A stretch of 64,000 nucleotides of DNA, taken from positions 3,744,071 to 3,808,070 of the forward strand of contig CP032507.1 in the NCBI GenBank assembly GCA_008375315.1, in the 5' to 3' direction. Shown piece by piece: positions 17,137 through 27,277 of the stretch. How positions within the stretch are numbered: the first letter of the stretch is position 1; each line of letters opens with the position of its first letter. This DNA comes from Ectothiorhodospiraceae bacterium BW-2. Its GTDB lineage: Bacteria; Pseudomonadota; Gammaproteobacteria; Thiohalomonadales; Thiohalomonadaceae. Both the position numbers and the translations under genes were made by a program. The notes beneath the pieces are model-generated. The model was given only the letters and a program-made list of their open reading frames with translations. It ran no database searches and was not told the DNA's origin.

Positions 17137-20100
17137 TTAACGCGGCGCCTGCCCTAGCTCTTCAGCTAGGAGCTGCGCGAGCTCATCCTCTGAGAGCTGC
17201 TCTAGCTCCCCCTCTAATGCAGCGGCTAACTCCGCCGCCACCGCCTCGGTAGCCTTATCGGCATCGGAGTCACCGAGCCCTTGCCAACCGAGAACCTCAT
17301 CGGCGATATGGCCCTGTAGTGCCTCAAGCGTTGGAAAGTCGAATAGCAGCGTCGAACGCAGCGTGGTGTTGAGCCGAGTCGCGAGGCGATTTTTTAGCTC
17401 AACCGCGCCTAGCGAGTCGAGCCCCAGTTCAAACAGCCGCTTGCGCGGGGCGATCGCCCTCCCATCGGCCAATCCCAACGCGCTGGCCACCTCATGCCGT
17501 AGCGCCTGCTCTAGTAGAGCGTGCCGCTCCTCTCTATCGGCCTGCTGTAACCGGGTCAAAAGCTCCCCACCGGCACGGCTATCGATCTGGACGAAGTGGC
17601 GATAGAGCGCCGTTACGGTACTACGCTGACCAAAGCGGTTCCAGTCGATAGAGGCGACCGCCATGTGACCATGCTCGCTGCCTAAACCTAAGAGCCGACC
17701 TAGCGTCATTAACGCCGGCTGTGGCTGCAACGGCTCAATACCGAGATCATAAAAGCGCTGTTGCAGCACTGTTGCCATCCCCAGCGACCAGGGCCCCCAG
17801 TTAATCGAGAGCCCCACCCGCCCCTCGCTGCGCCTTTGGGCAATAAAGCCATCGAGCCAGCCATTAGCGAGTGCATAGTTCGCCTGTCCTGCAGAGCCGA
17901 GTAGGGCAGCGATGGAGGAGAAGGTGACAAAGTGGTCTAACGGATCATCGAGAGTGAGCTGGTGCAGGTGGCGACACCCAGCCATTTTCGCTGCCATCAC
18001 CGTCTCAAATCGCTGCCAGCTCTGCTCGGTGAGCGGCGCATCGTCGAGCCTCCCTGCTAGATGGAACACCCCTTTCAGTGGCGGAAGCTCTGCCCTTAAT
18101 GGTGCCAATCCCGCCTGTAGCGCCCCAAAATCGGTCACATCGGCCTGAAGCAGTACCACCTGCGCCTGCTGTCGTAACGCGAGCAGCCGCTGCTGTTGCC
18201 CCTGATCGGGGGCGCGGCGGGCAATTAATACCACAGCCCCCGCCCCCCGCATCACCAGCCACTCGGCCAGCAGTAGCCCAATGTCGCCTAACCCCCCGCT
18301 AATCAGATAACTCGCCTCGGCACAGAACGATACGGTAGCCAAAGCTGATGGGTTATAGCGCTGTAGCTGCTGCTGCCATAGCTGACCGTTGTGCCAAGCT
18401 AGCTCGTGGCTCTGCTTGAGCGCCAGTAGTGGCGGCAGCGAATTAGGTGAGCCATCAAGCGGCAGATCGAGCCACTGGCAACAGAGCTGTGGATATTCAC
18501 GCGCGATCACGCGCCACAGCGCGACCAGCGCCGTTACCGCAGGATTGAGCGTTGCCCCCTTGGCAACCGCAGCTCCCCCCCGAGTCAGTAGCCATAGGGT
18601 GAGTGTGCTATCGGTTAGCTGGCCTAATAGGGTCAGTAATGGTGCCACTAACGGCTGCAGCGCGGCATCATCACCACTCTCTAAGTCGAGCGGGGCGGCA
18701 AATAGAAGCGCGGTTACCCCCTCACGCTCAAGGCTATGGAGTTGGTCTAGTGCTATCGTTTGATAGTCATCCACCCCTTCAGCCTGTAGTAACGATAGGG
18801 CGATACCGGCTCGATCAGCCACGACGGCCCAACGCCCGCTAGCTGCCGGTGCGACGTCGGTAAACGGTAACCAGTCGGGGTGGTAGAGGTGATCATCATA
18901 CCCCTTTCGTAGCTCCCGCAGTAGCTGCTGCTGCGCCACCCGTTTGGCTCGAAACCCCTCGATATGGAGTAGCCGCGCCCCCCTCTCATTGACCAGTTCG
19001 ACCCGACTGACCACCTCCCCTCGCGCCTCATCCTCCTCTAGCAGCTCGATATAGCTCCAGAGCGGCTGCGGTAACGGCTCTGAGCGACCATAGTAGTCGA
19101 GCCTATCGATGGCAAACGGAATCACCACCTCATCAGACTCTATCGCCACTAGCGCAGCCAATACCTGCAGCGTGGAGTCAAAAAGACCCGGGTGGAGCTG
19201 TAGCTGCTCGCCCATTAGCTGCTTTAGCGGTGGCTCCAATCTGGCCAAAACGGCCCGCTCGCCGCGCCATAAGGCCCTAATCCAGCGAAACTCTTCGCCC
19301 AGTTCGATATGGCTCTGCCAGATATGTTCATAAAAGGGTTCGCTTAGCTGCCCACACTGTCGCTGCCATAACGGAAGTGGCGCGGCCTCTAGCCGAGGCT
19401 CTGTCAATGGCATCAGGCGACCGGTCGCGTGCTCCTCATAGTGGTTTGGCGTGTTAAAACTCACTAGCGCGAAACTCCCCTCGGGGTTGAGCTGTAGCTG
19501 TACGGTTCGCTCCCCCTCGGCAGGGAGTACTAACGGCTGGGGAAAGATCACCTCCGTTAAGCGGCACGCGCTCTGCCCCTGCTCCGCCTTGGCCGCCTCT
19601 AGCAGTAGCGATAGATGCCCCGCTCCCGGTACCACTACCTCACCAAAGACGCGATGCTGGGCGTAGAGCGGCAGGCGTTGGAGTGAGAAAACGCTCTGGT
19701 AGAGGCGACTCTCTAGCAGCGGTGCTACCACCGCCTCACCTAGCAGATCAGCCATCGCCTCGCCGCTATTGGTAACCGATGAAAGGGGGGCGGCGGTCGC
19801 CTCTCTCGATAGCCAAAAGCGCTGGCGCTGCCACGGGTAGCGCGGCAGCGCTACCCGATGGCTGCGATCAGTGGCGTAGAAACGCTCCCAGTTGATCGCC
19901 ACCCCTCGTAGCGCCAAGGCGGCCACCGTGCGACTTAGCTGCTCCCCATCGGCAACGCTACTGCGAAGTGTCGGCAGCCAGAGCGCCGCCTCCCCCCCCG
20001 CTAGCGCCGCCCCTAGGCCGAGAAGGTTAGGCCGCGGGCCAATATCGATAAAGGTGTTATACCCCTGATCAAGCAGCCTCTGTAGCCCCTGGCCAAACTC

Positions 20101-23100
20101 GACCGGCTGGCGCAGATGGTTAACCCAGTAGTCGGGTGTCGCTAGCTCCTCTCCGCCCCAATCGCCACTGACATTGGCCATTAGGGGAATCTTTAGCTCA
20201 CCAAAGTTGATCTGAGCCACGGCGGCAGCAAAATCGGCCAAAATCGGCTCCATCTGCGGGGTGTGGAAGGCGTGCGAGACCGAGAGGGGACGGGTCTCAA
20301 TCTGCCGCTGCTCTAGCGCTGTGACTAGGTTGGCCACGGCGTGACTCTCTCCAGCGATCACGACATTAGCCGGACCGTTACGGGTCGCCACGACCACCTC
20401 TGGCTGCTGCGCTAACAGCGGTTTTAGCTCCGCTTCGGTCGCCATCACCGCTACCATACTCCCCTTAGCGGGTAGCGAGCCCATTAACTCAGCCCGCCGA
20501 CAGATAAGCCTCAGCCCCTGCTCCAAACTCAATAGTCCAGAGATAGTTGCCGCCACATACTCTCCCACACTGTGGCCGATGAGAGCCTGCGGCTCTATCC
20601 CCCAGTGGAGTAGTAGCTGCGCTAGCGACCACTCCAACGCAAATAGCGCCGGTTGGGTATAGCGGGTGTGGTTAAGTTTGCTCTCCGCGGCCTCAGACCA
20701 GAATAGCTCTGGCAGCGTTAGCCCCAATAGCGGCGCTAAAATCTGATCACAGCGATCCATCGCGGCTCGAAATAGCGGCTCTCGCCGATAGAGCGCCTCA
20801 CCCATGCCACGATACTGCGCCCCCTGACCGCTAAAGAGCCAGACCACTGCGGGGGCCTCCCCCGTCTGACTCTGTTGCTGCCAGTGGGGGCTCGCTTCGG
20901 CGGCCAGAAACTGGTTGATCCCCAGCAGTAGCTCTGCGCCTGACTCCCCCACCAGCGCCAGCCGCTGCTGCTGTAGTGGCCGGCTGACGGCACTGCTATA
21001 GCCAATCGCGGCCAACTCGGCCTGATCGCTCTGTTTAAGTCGCTGCCGATAACGATCGGCTAGCTGCCGCAGTGCGGTACTCTGTTGGGCAGATAGGAGC
21101 ACAATAGTCTGTTGCAGTGGGGCCGTCGGCGCACCACTCTCTTCGCCTCTGTTGGCAACGGGGGCAGCTGAGAGGATGGCGTGCGCGTTAGTCCCGCCAA
21201 AGCCAAACGAGCTAATGGCGCTATAGCAAGCTACCGCCTCCGGCCACGGTTGCGTGGTATTGACCAGCTCAAACCGACTCCCTGCCAGCTCAATCAGTGG
21301 ATTGAGTGTTTTAAAGTGGCCATTCGGTGGCAGTTGGCGATGGTGAATCGCCAGCACGCTCTTAATCAATCCGGCCATACCAGCCGCCGCCTCTAGGTGA
21401 CCGACACGACTCTTAACCGCTCCTAAACGGCATGGCCGCTCCCCCTCTCCTAGCACCGCCTGTAGCGATTTGAACTCAATTGGATCGCCAAGTGCGGTGC
21501 CGGTTCCGTGGGTTTCGACATAGCCAATCTCACCGGCAACGACCCCACTATCGGCCAACGCCGCGCGAATCACCGCCTGCTGCGCTAGACCATTCGGTGC
21601 CGTCAGGCCGTTACTGCGGCCATCTTGGTTAACGGCTGTCCCTCGTACCACGGCCAGAATCGGATCGCCATCGCGCTCTGCCTCGCTAAGCCGTTTTAAC
21701 ACCACCACCCCGCACCCTTCGCTTCGTACATAGCCGTTCGCCTCGGCATCAAAAGTTTTACAGCGACCATCGGGCGAGAGCATCTGCGCCTGCGACAGCG
21801 CAATCGAAAGGGTTGGCGAGAGGAGGAGGTTCACCCCACCACTCAGCGCTAGCGAGCACTCCCCCCGACGAAGCGCCGCTACCGCCTGATGCAGCGCCAC
21901 AAGGGATGAGGAGCAGGCGGTATCGATCGCCATACTCGGCCCATGAAAATCGAAACAGTAGGAGAGCCGATTCGCGGCAATAGAGTAGGCCTGCGCCGGA
22001 GCGGTATAGGGGCTAAGCTGTGCCCTATCGGCCAACTGCCACTCACTATAGTCGTGGGTACTGATGCCGATGAAGACGCCGGTATCGCTGCCGGCGAGTT
22101 GGTCGGGGTTAAGCCGCGCCGACTCTAGCGCCTGCCAGCTACACTCCAGTAACAGCCGCTGCTGCGGATCCATCACCTCAGCCTCTGGCGGGGTAATTCC
22201 AAATAGGGTCGGATCAAATTGATCGACTCCCTCGATAAAGCCGCCGCTACGGTTATTGATTCTACCCGGTGTGCCGGCTATCGGATCATAGAGCGCCGCG
22301 CTATCCCAGCGCTCAGCAGGGACATCGATAACGCCATCGCTCTCGCTACAAAGAAACGCCCAATAGGCCTCAGGGGAGTCGCTGCCGCCGGGCAGACGAC
22401 AGCCGATGCCGATTAGCGCTATCGGTTCATGGGTTGAGGCTGACTGTTTCGGTGCAGGTTGTATCGCTACAGAAACGCCGCTAAGGTGGCGGCAGAGGGC
22501 GTCGATGGTCGGATATTCCCATAGGAGGGTTCCCGATAGCCCCTCCTCGCCTAACCACTCCTCTAAAGCGCCTATCAACTCGACCGCTGCGCGGGAGGTG
22601 AGGCCATAGTCGGCTAGCGGCGTCGTATCGTTAAGCATCGCTGCCGAGAGGTGCAGTCGCTGGCTTAACTGCTGGCGCAGCCAGCGCCGCAGTGTCTCGG
22701 GGTTTATTTGCCTCGCTATGCTCACCGAGTCACTCTCAGCGGAGCCTGCGCCCGAGTCATCCTCACGACACCAGCTAAAGTGGCTCTCAAAGCGCTTATC
22801 GAGCCACGCCTGCCGACAGCCACGGCGCTGAATTTTGCCGCTAGAGGTCTTTAACACTTGGCCTTTGCGCAGTAGCTGCAGGCCGTAGAGTTCAACCTCA
22901 TGGGTTTCGGAGATCGCGCGGCGCAGGCTCGCTAACAGCGGTTGCCAATCCTCAAGCCGTTGCTCAACTTCGGCCACCACCACCAGATGCTCCTCGCCAT
23001 CGCTCTCAATCGCGAAGGCGGCGCAGTGATCGCGCCGAATCAGATCGGAACTAGTCTGTAGCGTCCACTCAATATCCTGCGGATAGTGGTTCACTCCGGC

Positions 23101-24489
23101 GATAATGATTAAATCTTTCTCACGACCGGTCATATAGAGCTCACCACGGAGCATAAAGCCTAAATCGCCGCTACGCAGAAACGGCCCCCGCTGTGGCTGA
23201 TCGATGAGGCGGGCGCGAAAGGTCGCTTCACTCTCCTCTGGACGCTGCCAGTAGCCGGCACCAACGCTCTCACCGCTAATCCAAATCTCACCTACTTCGC
23301 CATCGGGCAGCCGCTGCTTAGTGTCGGGATCGACAATCACAATATCCATCCCCTCGCCCGGAACGCCACAGCTCACGATCGCGCGATGTGGGCGCTCTCC
23401 CTCTGGAGAGAGCTCCTCAATGCGGTGCTGCTGCTCTAAAAGCGTCGCATCGGCATAACAGTATTGGGGTAAGCTTTGGTGAGGTTTTGCGGTTACTAAT
23501 AGGGTCGCCTCTGCCAAGCCATAGGCCATATAGAGCGCTTCTGGATCTAACCCACACTCGGCGAAGGTCTGAATAAATCTCTCCACCGTATCGCGCCGAA
23601 TCGGTTCGGCCCCATTACTCGCCTCTCGTAGTGAGCTTAAATCGAGCTGTTGGCGCTGTTTGGGGGTTATCTTTTGAATACACGCCTCATAGGCAAAGTT
23701 GGGGGCTTGGGTATGCGTCCCCTTAAAACGGCTAATCACCTCCAGCCAGCGTAGCGGTCGCTTTAAAAAAGTTAAAGGCGAGAGGATATAGCAGGGAATG
23801 CCGCTATAGAGCGGCTGAATCAGCCCATCGACTAAGCCGTAGTCGTGAAAATAGGGCATCCAGGTCACTTCAACGCTACTCTCGTCATACGCAAACGAGC
23901 GCTTTAATACAGCGCTATGGCGCATAATGTTAGCGTGAGTCAGCATCACCCCTTTCGGGGTCGAGGTCGAGCCGGAGGTGTATTGCAGATAGGCGATCGA
24001 CTGCGGATCTATCGCCTCTAGCGCTTGCCACATTGAGGCTTGCGTTAAATCGACACGATCTGAGGCGAGCCAAGCCATGGTTTGACTCCCCTCATCGGCA
24101 TCCATCACCGCCTGTAGCTGCTGCTGAATGTTGGCGGTGGTGATAACCCAAGCGGCCTCGGCATCATTGACGATGGCATTTAATCTCGGCAGAGTCCGTT
24201 TTAGGCGAGCGGTATCGGGGGGGGGGGCCGGAATCGCGATCATGCCTGCATAGAGGGTGCCAAAAAAACCGGCCAAAAATTCGATACCTGGCGGGTAGAG
24301 CAGTAGCGCCCGCTCTCCTTGATGTCCGGTCAGCGTCACTGCGATAGCACGAGCCGCCTCATCTAGTTCAGCATAGCTGTAGCTAGCGCTCACCTCTTTA
24401 CCATCTTTGACAAAGGAGTAGGCCATTTTATCGGGAGTTGTAGCGGCACGATGGCGCAGCAGAGCAACAAGATCGTTAAGCGTTTCCAT
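17137..24489 (-). CDS. FAAL-type hybrid type I polyketide synthase (FAAL-ACP-KS-AT-DH-KR-ACP)
   Basis: 2450 residues. Domain order: fatty acyl-AMP ligase (1-565; TSGSTSTPKG at 171-180); ACP1 (about 600-670; GLTS, Ser632); ketosynthase (688-1110; Cys859, His994, His1031); acyltransferase (1215-1530; GHSVG with Ser1307, and HAFH 1406-1409, the malonyl-type signature); dehydratase (about 1585-1850; HxxxGxxxxP at 1612-1621, Asp1771); ketoreductase (about 2055-2290; GGLGDIG 2065-2071, Tyr2205, Asn2209, LDD 2148-2150 as in B-type KRs); ACP2 (GLDS, Ser2359); and an acidic tail (LSEDELAQLLAEEL) like a docking segment. Predicted: a free fatty acid is adenylated, loaded on ACP1, extended once by malonyl, reduced and dehydrated to a 2-enoyl thioester. 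No ER, methyltransferase, thioesterase or reductase is present. No other PKS gene or PPTase is in the window, so release must occur elsewhere. Confidence 0.93.
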   Translation of the reverse strand: METLNDLVALLRHRAATTPDKMAYSFVKDGKEVSASYSYAELDEAARAIAVTLTGHQGERALLLYPPGIEFLAGFFGTLYAGMIAIPAPPPDTARLKRTLPRLNAIVNDAEAAWVITTANIQQQLQAVMDADEGSQTMAWLASDRVDLTQASMWQALEAIDPQSIAYLQYTSGSTSTPKGVMLTHANIMRHSAVLKRSFAYDESSVEVTWMPYFHDYGLVDGLIQPLYSGIPCYILSPLTFLKRPLRWLEVISRFKGTHTQAPNFAYEACIQKITPKQRQQLDLSSLREASNGAEPIRRDTVERFIQTFAECGLDPEALYMAYGLAEATLLVTAKPHQSLPQYCYADATLLEQQHRIEELSPEGERPHRAIVSCGVPGEGMDIVIVDPDTKQRLPDGEVGEIWISGESVGAGYWQRPEESEATFRARLIDQPQRGPFLRSGDLGFMLRGELYMTGREKDLIIIAGVNHYPQDIEWTLQTSSDLIRRDHCAAFAIESDGEEHLVVVAEVEQRLEDWQPLLASLRRAISETHEVELYGLQLLRKGQVLKTSSGKIQRRGCRQAWLDKRFESHFSWCREDDSGAGSAESDSVSIARQINPETLRRWLRQQLSQRLHLSAAMLNDTTPLADYGLTSRAAVELIGALEEWLGEEGLSGTLLWEYPTIDALCRHLSGVSVAIQPAPKQSASTHEPIALIGIGCRLPGGSDSPEAYWAFLCSESDGVIDVPAERWDSAALYDPIAGTPGRINNRSGGFIEGVDQFDPTLFGITPPEAEVMDPQQRLLLECSWQALESARLNPDQLAGSDTGVFIGISTHDYSEWQLADRAQLSPYTAPAQAYSIAANRLSYCFDFHGPSMAIDTACSSSLVALHQAVAALRRGECSLALSGGVNLLLSPTLSIALSQAQMLSPDGRCKTFDAEANGYVRSEGCGVVVLKRLSEAERDGDPILAVVRGTAVNQDGRSNGLTAPNGLAQQAVIRAALADSGVVAGEIGYVETHGTGTALGDPIEFKSLQAVLGEGERPCRLGAVKSRVGHLEAAAGMAGLIKSVLAIHHRQLPPNGHFKTLNPLIELAGSRFELVNTTQPWPEAVACYSAISSFGFGGTNAHAILSAAPVANRGEESGAPTAPLQQTIVLLSAQQSTALRQLADRYRQRLKQSDQAELAAIGYSSAVSRPLQQQRLALVGESGAELLLGINQFLAAEASPHWQQQSQTGEAPAVVWLFSGQGAQYRGMGEALYRREPLFRAAMDRCDQILAPLLGLTLPELFWSEAAESKLNHTRYTQPALFALEWSLAQLLLHWGIEPQALIGHSVGEYVAATISGLLSLEQGLRLICRRAELMGSLPAKGSMVAVMATEAELKPLLAQQPEVVVATRNGPANVVIAGESHAVANLVTALEQRQIETRPLSVSHAFHTPQMEPILADFAAAVAQINFGELKIPLMANVSGDWGGEELATPDYWVNHLRQPVEFGQGLQRLLDQGYNTFIDIGPRPNLLGLGAALAGGEAALWLPTLRSSVADGEQLSRTVAALALRGVAINWERFYATDRSHRVALPRYPWQRQRFWLSREATAAPLSSVTNSGEAMADLLGEAVVAPLLESRLYQSVFSLQRLPLYAQHRVFGEVVVPGAGHLSLLLEAAKAEQGQSACRLTEVIFPQPLVLPAEGERTVQLQLNPEGSFALVSFNTPNHYEEHATGRLMPLTEPRLEAAPLPLWQRQCGQLSEPFYEHIWQSHIELGEEFRWIRALWRGERAVLARLEPPLKQLMGEQLQLHPGLFDSTLQVLAALVAIESDEVVIPFAIDRLDYYGRSEPLPQPLWSYIELLEEDEARGEVVSRVELVNERGARLLHIEGFRAKRVAQQQLLRELRKGYDDHLYHPDWLPFTDVAPAASGRWAVVADRAGIALSLLQAEGVDDYQTIALDQLHSLEREGVTALLFAAPLDLESGDDAALQPLVAPLLTLLGQLTDSTLTLWLLTRGGAAVAKGATLNPAVTALVALWRVIAREYPQLCCQWLDLPLDGSPNSLPPLLALKQSHELAWHNGQLWQQQLQRYNPSALATVSFCAEASYLISGGLGDIGLLLAEWLVMRGAGAVVLIARRAPDQGQQQRLLALRQQAQVVLLQADVTDFGALQAGLAPLRAELPPLKGVFHLAGRLDDAPLTEQSWQRFETVMAAKMAGCRHLHQLTLDDPLDHFVTFSSIAALLGSAGQANYALANGWLDGFIAQRRSEGRVGLSINWGPWSLGMATVLQQRFYDLGIEPLQPQPALMTLGRLLGLGSEHGHMAVASIDWNRFGQRSTVTALYRHFVQIDSRAGGELLTRLQQADREERHALLEQALRHEVASALGLADGRAIAPRKRLFELGLDSLGAVELKNRLATRLNTTLRSTLLFDFPTLEALQGHIADEVLGWQGLGDSDADKATEAVAAELAAALEGELEQLSEDELAQLLAEELGQAPR

Positions 24490-24541
24490 GCAGAATCTCT
24501 CTAGGCAGATAAGAAATTAACAGTTTTAATACAGAAATAGA

Positions 24542-24570
24542 AAGGGGCCACCCACTATGGATGGCCCCTT
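24542..24570 (-). terminator. Intrinsic terminator after the secreted-protein gene
   Basis: A 9-bp perfect stem (AAGGGGCCA/TGGCCCCTT) with an 11-nt loop lies 37 bp past the stop of the minus-strand gene at 24607. On the minus strand the stem is followed by a T-rich tail (tctatttctg). It separates that gene from the megasynthase, which therefore probably has its own promoter in the short gap. Confidence 0.75.
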
Positions 24571-24606
24571 ACTCTAAAATCGACTTATGTCGTCAAGAGG
24601 CTGAGT

Positions 24607-26460
24607 TTAGTTTGACTCGCGACGCCCCCCTCTAGCTAGATAGCCAGCAGAGAGCAGCACTAACAGCAGCAGCAGCGGGTCGGTGGCGCTGCGGCTAGTG
24701 GAGCAGCCGAATGAGTCGGTACCGTCGTAGCTATCTTTGTATTGACGAGCATAGGAGACCTCGCCATTGGCCATAACGCCGTCGTCAGTTTTTGCATCGC
24801 GAGATTCGACCGCCGCATCAGCCTTGCGCTGTACCTCTGTGGCAATCGCACTCAATTCAGCGCTTAAACCACTATTTTGTACGGCGGTATCGGCATCGGT
24901 AGCGCTATTGAGAGTTCCATCTAGCCAACGCAGGGTATTGAGTACGAACTGCTGATTATTGGTAGCCATCTGGTTATTAAAACCCATTTGGGAGGCGGCA
25001 TCGGCTGCAATTTGGGCGGTAAACATTCCCGCTTCTGCAAATACCGCCAAACGCCCTTTACCTACTGTTAATACCGCCCCTTGCAGATGATAATAATCGA
25101 CCGAACCATCACTATGCCTCACAGGTTTGGTCTCCTTTTTAGGCACGGTATAGTCGGGAACATTGCCGGTGGTTAGTGTGGTTGCGACCAGATTATCTTC
25201 TGAAGCATCAGCATCGACGCCAAAGTAGTTATCTTGTGCGGTCGTCATCAGGGTGTAGGTTTCGTCACCTAAGCGCATTAGCTCAAGAAAGTTACCGTGC
25301 TCACCACTACCATAGGCCTGTAGATCGCCCGCTAGCGGCTTGTTATAGGTAAAACTCTGACCGGTAAAACTGGTCACATAGGGGATCGACTCTGCAGCAG
25401 TTCGCCCGCGGGTTATCGGGTGGTCAGTCAACCAGCCATCCCCTTCAGAAAACCCCTGCTCGGCTGTCGGTAGGTCACCTGCCCAAAATAGCAGCGAGTT
25501 AACATCGGCACCTAAGCCAACCATAATCCGTCGAACTTCATCGACCAGATCGTCCTTAACGGTACGCTCTTTCCACTCACCGGTCTTCTTTTTGTAGTTA
25601 TAGCAGATACCATCTTCGAGTTTATTCCCAGACTTCTCTACCGGACAGGGCTCCATGGAGATATCAGAGGTTAATTTCAATTGACGGCGAATATCTTTCG
25701 CTAGCTGCCCCTCTAACAGATCATAGACAAAGACATCGTTGTAGTTAGGGTCGAAGTTGTAGCCGTTATCAAATTTAAAGCCAAACCGCATCGCCAACTC
25801 GGCCACAGCAGCTGGGAACGGGTAGTGGTCGGCAATGAGGAGCAGATTCCCCCCCTCAGAGACCCACTTGACAATGGCATCCATCTCGCTCGGGCTATAG
25901 GCGCTGTAGATAGGATCCATCCAAGCATCGGGCTCCCCTTGGGATTTGGTCGCCGCATTAGAGATGACTAAGACATCGCTACCAATGCTCTCTAGGGTCT
26001 CGTTTCGAGTCAGTTTAGCCAAGGTGCCGCTGGCATTACCGCTGGCATCGATATCAAAGCTGATGCCCTCTTCAATAAAAGCGTTGACGCTATAGCCATC
26101 CTTCTCTAGTAGCGTTGCAAAGGGCAGAAAACGGCCATCACGGGTATGGAAATTATCTCTGGAGACCGATTGCTCAATGTAGATCTTAGGCGAGCTTGCG
26201 GTATGGGCTGGGGCATTGACGGGGATGAACTGATCCCAGTGGATGAAGCACTCGTCATTTCTCTGGCTGCCATAAAACTGGCTGGCATAACGAGTGACAC
26301 AGTCCTCATAACTTGTTGTGCTCTCTACCGTTATCGTGCCCGCCTCAGCAGAGGTGGTAACCGCTGCAACCGGTGTGGCCTCTTCTGCGTTGAGAGAGCC
26401 AGAAACCGCGCCCATAGCCAGCAGTGTGGTAATTGCAACCGTTTTCATCTTGAATTTCAT
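24607..26460 (-). CDS. Secreted protein with Cys-containing C-terminal sorting tail
   Basis: 617 residues. A signal peptide spans about 1-25 (VAITTLLAMGAVSGSLNAEE). The middle has a glutamine-amidotransferase-like fold pattern as in DUF4350-type proteins: SDVLVISNAAT, then SPSEMDAIVKWVSEGGNLLLIADH, and later GKGRLAVFAEAGMF (by pattern, low certainty). The end is FGCSTSRSATDP, a Leu-rich helix and RGGRR, i.e. a cysteine followed by Asp-Pro, a helix and basic residues. This resembles proteobacterial C-terminal sorting signals of the JDVT-CTERM/GlyGly-CTERM type, in which the tail is cut in the membrane and the protein is displayed or lipid-linked. No sorting protease is in the window. It has its own terminator. 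Function unknown. Confidence 0.7.
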   Translation of the reverse strand: MKFKMKTVAITTLLAMGAVSGSLNAEEATPVAAVTTSAEAGTITVESTTSYEDCVTRYASQFYGSQRNDECFIHWDQFIPVNAPAHTASSPKIYIEQSVSRDNFHTRDGRFLPFATLLEKDGYSVNAFIEEGISFDIDASGNASGTLAKLTRNETLESIGSDVLVISNAATKSQGEPDAWMDPIYSAYSPSEMDAIVKWVSEGGNLLLIADHYPFPAAVAELAMRFGFKFDNGYNFDPNYNDVFVYDLLEGQLAKDIRRQLKLTSDISMEPCPVEKSGNKLEDGICYNYKKKTGEWKERTVKDDLVDEVRRIMVGLGADVNSLLFWAGDLPTAEQGFSEGDGWLTDHPITRGRTAAESIPYVTSFTGQSFTYNKPLAGDLQAYGSGEHGNFLELMRLGDETYTLMTTAQDNYFGVDADASEDNLVATTLTTGNVPDYTVPKKETKPVRHSDGSVDYYHLQGAVLTVGKGRLAVFAEAGMFTAQIAADAASQMGFNNQMATNNQQFVLNTLRWLDGTLNSATDADTAVQNSGLSAELSAIATEVQRKADAAVESRDAKTDDGVMANGEVSYARQYKDSYDGTDSFGCSTSRSATDPLLLLLVLLSAGYLARGGRRESN

Positions 26461-26756
26461 TAAGTAACCTCGCTTTACAGAAGAAGTAGCCGTGGCCGAT
26501 GCCCGATGATTTGCCGCCAGCGGCCTAAACTAGGGGCCGCCAGCCAAAAACTGCCCGCATATTACCCGCTCTGAAATTTGATGACAACACCTCTGACCAC
26601 TTAAATTATGAGCAGCCCCCCCCTTTCACTCGCTGCTTGACTCTCCTGAGTGACTACAGGATACTCCCCTTCGTGGGCAGCCGATGCTATGGCTACACTC
26701 TGTTTTGTTCATTTTGTTCATCTACACTTGACTTTGTAAGGAGTAACAGCAGCGCT

Positions 26757-27257
26757 ATGGGTCTATTTGATATGTTTAAGGGTGACAGCGAAGAGATGAC
26801 ACCCCATTTCGCTTTTGCCACGGCGTTAATCTACATGATGGGAGCCGATGGTGAGTTCGATAACGAAGAGATTGGCCACCTACTCTCGGTACTTGGCGGT
26901 TCAAAAGAGGGGGGCTCTATCGGTGTAGGGGCTAACAATAAGGCGCTACTCGATCGAGCGGTTCGTTATGCTCAGAAAAATCCGCTAGATAAGTTTCTGG
27001 AGGAGAGCACTCCGATTCTAACCGAAGGACAGAGGTTCTGCATTTTGGTCAATCTTATCGACTCCTCACTCGCAGACGGCCAGGCCGAAAGGGAGGAGCA
27101 GGTGATGTTTGAGAAGATTATGCAGACATGGGGCATTAGCGAAGCGCAATTTGAGCCCTTCTTTGAGGTGATCGTGCTCAAAAATGACCGCTCCATCTTC
27201 ACCGATCAGAGCCATCCGAAAAACCAGCCGGGATATCAGGTGAAGTTGGGCGTTTAA
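26757..27257 (+). CDS. TerB-like protein
   Basis: 166 residues from ATG 26757 (MGLFDMFKGDSEEM). The frame is open 120 bp further upstream, but that part is not protein-like and AAGGAG (26738-26743) fits a downstream start, though its spacing is long (13 nt). The helical core with the acidic pattern ALIYMMGADGEFDNEEIGHLL and the repeat-like SLADGQAEREEQVMFEKI matches the TerB/DjlA-N family, whose acidic residues may bind metal. Family members occur in stress and tellurite loci, but no other ter genes are here, so the role is unknown. It is divergent from the secreted-protein gene. Confidence 0.75.
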   Translation: MGLFDMFKGDSEEMTPHFAFATALIYMMGADGEFDNEEIGHLLSVLGGSKEGGSIGVGANNKALLDRAVRYAQKNPLDKFLEESTPILTEGQRFCILVNLIDSSLADGQAEREEQVMFEKIMQTWGISEAQFEPFFEVIVLKNDRSIFTDQSHPKNQPGYQVKLGV

Positions 27258-27277
27258 ACCCCCTCTTCACCCATAGT

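Noticed and set aside
6270-17460. Recurring GCGATCGC palindromes (e.g. near 6276, 9399, 10656, 15151, 17448) as HIP1-like elements
   Set aside because: They fall inside coding regions and the number seen by eye is too small to separate from chance in this base composition; a genome count with a Markov background would be decisive.
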